From the NCBI RefSeq assembly GCF_014201135.1, contig NZ_JACHDR010000001.1, positions 2,294,001 through 2,358,000 of the forward strand: a stretch of DNA of 64,000 nt. Direction: 5' to 3'. This document shows positions 59,544 to 64,000 of the stretch, one piece after another. A program made the position numbers and the translations under genes. The notes under the pieces are model-generated. The model saw only the letters and a list, made by a program, of their open reading frames with translations. It had not been told where the DNA came from and made no database searches. The first letter of the stretch is position 1; each line of letters begins with the position of its first letter. The stretch comes from Neomicrococcus aestuarii (GTDB lineage Bacteria; Actinomycetota; Actinomycetes; Actinomycetales; Micrococcaceae).

Positions 59544-60388
59544 TGGCAAAGAAAGAAACCACTAAAACCAAGGTGCTGTGGGCCATCGCCACCATCGTCG
59601 TGGTTGTCTACGCGCTCTTCCCGGTGGCCTCGATCCTCATGACGAGCTTCAAGACGCCCTCGGATCTCACCAACGGCAAGTTCTTGCCCACCACGTTCTC
59701 CACCGTGAACTATGAACAAATCCTGGTGGGCGACGCTCAAGGACTGTTCTTGTCTTCGCTGCGCAACTCGATTGGCATCGCACTGATCGCAACCGTGATC
59801 GCCGTCGTACTGGCAACGTTGTGTGCTTACGCGATTGCGCGGCTTGATTTCCCGGGCAAGAAGTTGATTCTTACGACGGCGCTGGCCGTCTCGATTTTCC
59901 CCGTGATTTCGATCGTTACTCCACTGTTCAACGTGTGGCGCACCATCGGCTTGTATGACACCTGGCTGGGCTTGATCATCCCGTATCTCTCGCTCACGCT
60001 CCCGATCTCCATTTGGACACTCGCCGCGTTCTTCCGGCAGATCCCGTGGGAACTTGAGCAGGCAGCCCAAGTGGACGGCGCCACGCACTGGCAGGCGTTC
60101 CGCAAAGCCATCGTCCCGCTCGCCGCCCCGGGCGTGTTCACCACCGCGATCATCGCGTTTTTCATTGCATGGAACGACTTCGTGTACGGCATTTCGCTCA
60201 CCTCTACGGAGGCAGCGCGACCAGTGCCGGCCGCCCTCGCGTTCTTCACCGGTGCTTCGCAGTTTGAGTCACCCACCGGCGCCATCTCGGCGGCAGCCAT
60301 CATCGTCACCATTCCCGTGGTGGTTTTGGTGCTGCTGTTCCAGCGGCAGATCGTCTCCGGACTTACCCAGGGAGCCGTCAAGGGCTAG
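59543..60388 (+). CDS. sugB: ABC sugar transporter permease (SugB-like)
   Basis: 281 residues, TAATG junction. Six TM helices, EAA loop EQAAQVDGATHWQAFRKAIV, and the start region FPVASILMTSFKTPSDLTNG usual for MalG-type permeases. Confidence 0.88.
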   Translation: MAKKETTKTKVLWAIATIVVVVYALFPVASILMTSFKTPSDLTNGKFLPTTFSTVNYEQILVGDAQGLFLSSLRNSIGIALIATVIAVVLATLCAYAIARLDFPGKKLILTTALAVSIFPVISIVTPLFNVWRTIGLYDTWLGLIIPYLSLTLPISIWTLAAFFRQIPWELEQAAQVDGATHWQAFRKAIVPLAAPGVFTTAIIAFFIAWNDFVYGISLTSTEAARPVPAALAFFTGASQFESPTGAISAAAIIVTIPVVVLVLLFQRQIVSGLTQGAVKG

Positions 60389-60436
60389 CCGCGCGGGCGC
60401 CCTAACTGACGGACACGAGCAAAGGAATTTACAGAC

Positions 60437-61696
60437 ATGGCTTCAATTACTCTCAAAAATATTGTCAAGAATTACGACGACGGCTTCCCTGCGGTGAACG
60501 ATGTCTCGATCGACGTTGAGGATGGCGAGTTCATCATCCTCGTGGGTCCGTCGGGCTGTGGAAAGTCCACGCTGTTGCGCATGGTGGTGGGCCTGGAAGA
60601 CATTACAAGCGGTGAGTTGCAGATCAACGGCAAGCGCGTGAACGAGCTCGCCCCGCGTGATCGCAACCTCGCGATGGTGTTCCAGAACTACGCGCTGTAC
60701 CCGCACCTCACGGTCTTTGAGAACATCGCCTTCCCGCTGCGCCTCAACAAGGCGAAGCTCAGCGAAGAGGAAATCAACCGTCTCGTGACGGACGCCGCCA
60801 AGCGCCTGGAGCTCACGGACCACTTGGACCGCAAGCCCGGAAACCTCTCCGGCGGTCAGCGTCAGCGTGTGGCCATGGGCCGCGCGATTGTGCGCCAAGC
60901 GGACGCGTTCCTCTTTGATGAGCCCCTCTCCAACCTGGACGCCAAGCTCCGCGGCCAGATGCGTTCGGAGATTAGCCAGATGCAACGCCGCTTGGGCATC
61001 ACGAGCATGTACGTCACGCACGATCAAACCGAGGCGATGACCCTCGGTGACCGCGTGGCCGTCCTCAAGAAAGGCGTCCTGCAGCAGATCGCGTCTCCAC
61101 GCGAGCTCTACGAACAGCCGGTCAACCTGTTCGTGGCGGGTTTCATTGGTTCGCCGTCCATGAACTTCCTCCCGGCAACGCTCGAAGGCGGCGTCCTGAA
61201 GACTCCGATCGGCAACATCCCAGTTCCCCCGGAGAAGGCGCAGGCCGCGGCCGGCAAGGAGTTGATCCTGGTGGGTGTCCGTCCAGAGTTCTTCGAAGAT
61301 GCAGCACTCGTGGATGACCGTCACCGCAGCAACGGTTCTATCTTCAACGCCGAAATCAGCCACACCGAGTGGTTGGGTAACGAGCAGTACGGTTACATCG
61401 ATTTTGAGCCCACCGCGGAGGTCGCCGAAGTGCTCAACGGCCTGGCACGGGACATGGACGCCGATGAGCTCCGCCCGCAGATTGTGGTGACCCTCGATGC
61501 CGCGAGCCGCATCCGTGGCGGCCAGAGCAGCGAACTGTGGCTTGATACCCGCAAGATTCACCTCTTCGATCCGCGCACGGGCGAAAACCTCACGCGTGAT
61601 GCCGAGGCTGGCGCGCGGGCTACGGAAGAGGCCGCAGAGATCCGTAAGGAAGAGATCGCGCGGGCGCGTCAGAAAGATGAGGCCGCTAGCCACTAG
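60437..61696 (+). CDS. sugC: ABC sugar transporter ATPase (SugC/MsmX-like)
   Basis: 419 residues, AAAGGA upstream. Walker A GPSGCGKST, Q-loop in MVFQNYALYPHLTV, signature LSGGQRQRVAMGRA, Walker B AFLFDEPLSNLD, switch THDQTEAMTLGD, then a TOBE regulatory domain. The C-terminus is extended by a charged coil (RATEEAAEIRKEEIARARQK). May serve other sugar permeases as well. Confidence 0.9.
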   Translation: MASITLKNIVKNYDDGFPAVNDVSIDVEDGEFIILVGPSGCGKSTLLRMVVGLEDITSGELQINGKRVNELAPRDRNLAMVFQNYALYPHLTVFENIAFPLRLNKAKLSEEEINRLVTDAAKRLELTDHLDRKPGNLSGGQRQRVAMGRAIVRQADAFLFDEPLSNLDAKLRGQMRSEISQMQRRLGITSMYVTHDQTEAMTLGDRVAVLKKGVLQQIASPRELYEQPVNLFVAGFIGSPSMNFLPATLEGGVLKTPIGNIPVPPEKAQAAAGKELILVGVRPEFFEDAALVDDRHRSNGSIFNAEISHTEWLGNEQYGYIDFEPTAEVAEVLNGLARDMDADELRPQIVVTLDAASRIRGGQSSELWLDTRKIHLFDPRTGENLTRDAEAGARATEEAAEIRKEEIARARQKDEAASH

Positions 61697-61749
61697 TAGG
61701 GTTAATTCTGCAAGAATGAGCACTCGCGCTCGCGGACAGAGGAGACTAC

Positions 61750-62199
61750 GTGGCGATCAATCCAGAGTTACAAGGGAAAACGTATCCCACCACGGAACCC
61801 TATTCGGTAGGGCGAGAGAAGATTCGCGAGTTCGCCCACGCAGTGAAGGCGCAGCATCCTGCGCACTTCAGCGTGGAGACGGCTCGCGAGCTCGGCTATA
61901 ACGATCTCTTGGCTCCTCCCACCTTCGCCATCATTGTGGCGCAGCGTGCCGAGGCCCTCATGGTGGAGGATCCTGACTCCGGCATTGATTTCTCCCGTGT
62001 GGTGCACGCGGATGAGCGATTCACGCATCACCGGCCTATCGTGGCGGGTGATGAGCTTGTGGCCACGCTGACCGTGGACACCGTGCGCGCTATGGGCGGT
62101 GGTGCGCTGGTCTCTAGCCGCGCCGAGATTGAGACGGTTGCGGGGGAGAAGGTCGCTACCGCGGTCTCGAGCTTGTTGGTACGCGGGGAGGATCAGTAA
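61750..62199 (+). CDS. Hydroxyacyl dehydratase subunit (UPF0336/HadA-like)
   Basis: 149 residues from GTG. N-terminal hot-dog domain (YSVGREKIREFAHAVKAQHP, then LLAPPTFAIIVAQRAE, VVHADERFTHHRPIVAGDEL) typical of the structural subunit that pairs with a MaoC partner. TAATG junction with the partner gene. Such pairs dehydrate 3-hydroxyacyl thioesters in fatty-acid elongation. Confidence 0.85.
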   Translation: MAINPELQGKTYPTTEPYSVGREKIREFAHAVKAQHPAHFSVETARELGYNDLLAPPTFAIIVAQRAEALMVEDPDSGIDFSRVVHADERFTHHRPIVAGDELVATLTVDTVRAMGGGALVSSRAEIETVAGEKVATAVSSLLVRGEDQ

Positions 62200-62660
62200 T
62201 GGCTGAAGGTATTGGAATGAAGATCGCGGACCTGAGCGTTGGTGACGTCATTGGTGAGCGTACGGTTCAGGTGAACCGCGCGGATTTGGTCAAGTACGCG
62301 GGCGCCAGCGGGGATTTCAACCCCATTCACTGGAACGAACGCTTCGCTACCGAAGTAGGGCTTCCCGGCGTGATTGCCCACGGCATGTGGACCATGGGTA
62401 CTGCGGTGCAGCTGGTGAGCGATTGGTGCGGCGATCCTGGCGCTGCCATGGATTACCAGACCCGTTTCTCCAAGCCCGTGCCTATCGCCGATCCCGCCGG
62501 GTCCAACCCTGCAGAGGCTGACGGCACGTCCGTTGAGATTACGGGCAAGATTGGTGCTCTGGATCTCGAGGCGTACACGGCTCGCATTGATCTCACGGTC
62601 AGCGTTGATGGCCAAAAAGTCCTAGTAAAGGCGCAAGCACTCGTGAGGTTGACTGCGTGA
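62199..62660 (+). CDS. MaoC-type dehydratase subunit (HadB-like)
   Basis: 153 residues. Hydratase-2 motif YAGASGDFNPIHWNERFATE with catalytic Asp and His, then PGVIAHGMWTMG. It forms the active half of the heterodimer with the preceding protein. Overlaps murB by 4 bases. Confidence 0.88.
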   Translation: MAEGIGMKIADLSVGDVIGERTVQVNRADLVKYAGASGDFNPIHWNERFATEVGLPGVIAHGMWTMGTAVQLVSDWCGDPGAAMDYQTRFSKPVPIADPAGSNPAEADGTSVEITGKIGALDLEAYTARIDLTVSVDGQKVLVKAQALVRLTA

Positions 62661-63730
62661 AACTCAGTGAACTGACCACCACCGGCGTGGGCGGTCCGGC
62701 GGGCAACTACGTGCGTGCGGGCTCGAGCGACGCGATCGTTGCTGCGGTGCGCGCGGCCGATCAGGCGGGCGAGGATGTCCTCATTGTGGGCGGCGGGTCC
62801 AACTTGGTGGTGGATGACGCTGGCTACCCCGGCACCGTGATTCACGTTGCGTCGCGAGGTATTTCTTTTGAGAACGACGACGCAGCTCCCCAAAGCGCCC
62901 TCGTCAGGGTTCAAGCGGGTCACCCGTGGGACGACGTCGTAGCGAAGACCGTCGCTCGCCGCTTGTCCGGTCTCGAAGCGCTCTCCGGCATTCCAGGGGC
63001 CGCGGGAGCCACTCCTGTCCAGAACGTCGGCGCCTACGGTTCTGACGTCTCACAGACGCTTGAGAGCATTCTGACGTGGGATCGCGTGGAAGAGGACTAC
63101 CGAGATTTCTCCGCCGCGGAGCTGGTGTTCGGCTACCGCGATTCGCTGCTCAAACATTCCACCACCAACGGGTCGCCGCGCTATGTGGTGTTGACGGTGG
63201 ATTTCCGCTTGAAGACATCCGAGCTCTCCGCACCAGTTCAATATGCGGAGCTTGCTAAGGCTTTGGGCGTCGAAGTGGGGGAGCGAGCTCCCTCCGCTGA
63301 CGTGCGCCGCGAGGTGTTGCGATTGCGTGCATCAAAGGGCATGGTCTTGGATCCCGAGGACCGGGACACCTATTCCACCGGTTCTTTCTTCACCAATCCC
63401 ATCGTGTCCCAAGCGGTCATCGACCAGCTTCCCGAGGACGCACCGCGGTACCCCACGCTGAACCCGAACGAGTTCAAGACCTCCGCCGCCTGGCTCATCG
63501 ACCGAGCCGGCTTCGGAAAGGGCTACGGCCTCGAAGGAACTGAAGGTTTCCCGATCACGCAAGGCCGCGCCTCACTGTCCACCAAGCACACGCTAGCTCT
63601 CACGAATAGGGGAGCTGCGTCGTCGTACGACATCGTGAATCTGGCCCAAGCCGTCCGCGCAGGTGTGGAAGCGAAATTCGGCATTGTTCTTCACAACGAA
63701 CCACTGCTGATCAACACGTCGCTGGACTAG
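62657..63730 (+). CDS. murB: UDP-N-acetylenolpyruvoylglucosamine reductase
   Basis: 357 residues, GTGA overlap. FAD-binding motif VLIVGGGSNLVVDDAGYPGT (about 42-61), GLEALSGIPGAAGATPVQNV and the catalytic Ser in YSTGSFFTNPIV, with the C-terminal AAWLIDRAGFGKGY. Second committed step of peptidoglycan precursor synthesis in the cytosol. Linkage with the dehydratase pair is conserved in many actinobacteria. Confidence 0.93.
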   Translation: MKLSELTTTGVGGPAGNYVRAGSSDAIVAAVRAADQAGEDVLIVGGGSNLVVDDAGYPGTVIHVASRGISFENDDAAPQSALVRVQAGHPWDDVVAKTVARRLSGLEALSGIPGAAGATPVQNVGAYGSDVSQTLESILTWDRVEEDYRDFSAAELVFGYRDSLLKHSTTNGSPRYVVLTVDFRLKTSELSAPVQYAELAKALGVEVGERAPSADVRREVLRLRASKGMVLDPEDRDTYSTGSFFTNPIVSQAVIDQLPEDAPRYPTLNPNEFKTSAAWLIDRAGFGKGYGLEGTEGFPITQGRASLSTKHTLALTNRGAASSYDIVNLAQAVRAGVEAKFGIVLHNEPLLINTSLD

Positions 63731-63802
63731 ATTTCTCAGCCCCCCACATTGTTCCTCCTTTCTTCCTCAAAGCCCTAGACGCCGGGCGAGAGGGGGAGGA
63801 AC

Positions 63803-64000
63803 ATGGGGTGCATGACAGGCGAAAAATTTCATCCGAATATTGGCAGTCCCGTAGTGGAGCACACCACTAGTCTTGAGCAAGCTCTCGCCATGGCGGAAGC
63901 TAACGAGAAGCAAGCGAAACGTTTGCTCGATGACGCGAAGAAGAAGTTCGCGGCTGGCGACATCCCGCAGTCTCGTCTTGACGAGTTGCAACGGCTCTAC
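63803..64000 (+). CDS. Hypothetical protein, truncated by window end
   Basis: 66 residues visible; GGGGGAGG precedes the ATG. KFHPNIGSPVVEHTTSLEQA is followed by a helical Ala/Lys/Glu-rich stretch (EQALAMAEANEKQAKRLLDD). Not recognised. Confidence 0.6.
   Translation, partial: MGCMTGEKFHPNIGSPVVEHTTSLEQALAMAEANEKQAKRLLDDAKKKFAAGDIPQSRLDELQRLY

Noticed and set aside
60443-61723. 426-codon minus-strand ORF
   Set aside because: Antisense to the ABC ATPase, whose motifs are complete; translation is rich in His, Arg and Val and has no domain.

Overview
The window looks like the chromosome of a high-GC Gram-positive actinobacterium, most likely Micrococcales/Micrococcaceae. The grounds are: many GTG/TTG starts with strong purine Shine-Dalgarno sites, a cystathionine beta-synthase plus cystathionine gamma-synthase pair, the UPF0336/MaoC/MurB gene order, and a sugar ABC cassette in LpqY-SugA-SugB-SugC order. 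The species assignment is inference.

Left flank (1-13,400): host genes. A PfpI/DJ-1 protein and an ABM-fold monooxygenase are followed by a decayed IS3-type element. Then come thioredoxin, an acyl-CoA ligase, a DNA glycosylase, cystathionine beta-synthase and gamma-synthase (transsulfuration), a MOSC protein, a large DEAD-box RNA helicase, tRNA-Thr(GGT) and tRNA-Met(CAT).

Prophage (13,349-55,999, about 42.6 kb): a complete siphovirus-type prophage sits in the 3' part of tRNA-Met. It is bounded by a perfect 52-bp att repeat and carries 12-bp tandem integrase arm-site candidates at both ends. From left to right: repressor and divergent Cro-like gene with three operator-like palindromes; early genes with RecE/RecT/SSB, an SbcC-like ATPase and small zinc proteins; a replication module (initiator with internal iterons, DnaB helicase, metallophosphoesterase); a long run of small ATGA-coupled orphan genes; a tRNA-Trp-like gene; HNH genes; terminase, portal, MuF, scaffold, capsid, connectors and tail genes; tail chaperones with a GGGAAAC frameshift site; tape measure with a peptidase domain; tail-tip genes; lysis genes; and a tyrosine integrase on the minus strand. 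An intact-looking IS3-family element splits a tail-associated SGNH hydrolase gene, with a 3-bp target duplication.

Right flank (56,000-64,000): host DNA again. It starts with a terminator and a 31-bp-period degenerate repeat related to one near 9.2 kb. Then come a small membrane protein, an ArsR-type regulator, a trehalose/maltose-type ABC transporter, a two-subunit hydroxyacyl dehydratase, MurB and a truncated ORF.

No complete new defence or metabolic system is evident. The least explained signals are the recurring RNA hairpins in the phage early region (two kinds), the iterons inside the initiator gene, a three-copy orphan phage protein family, and the host 31-bp repeat family.
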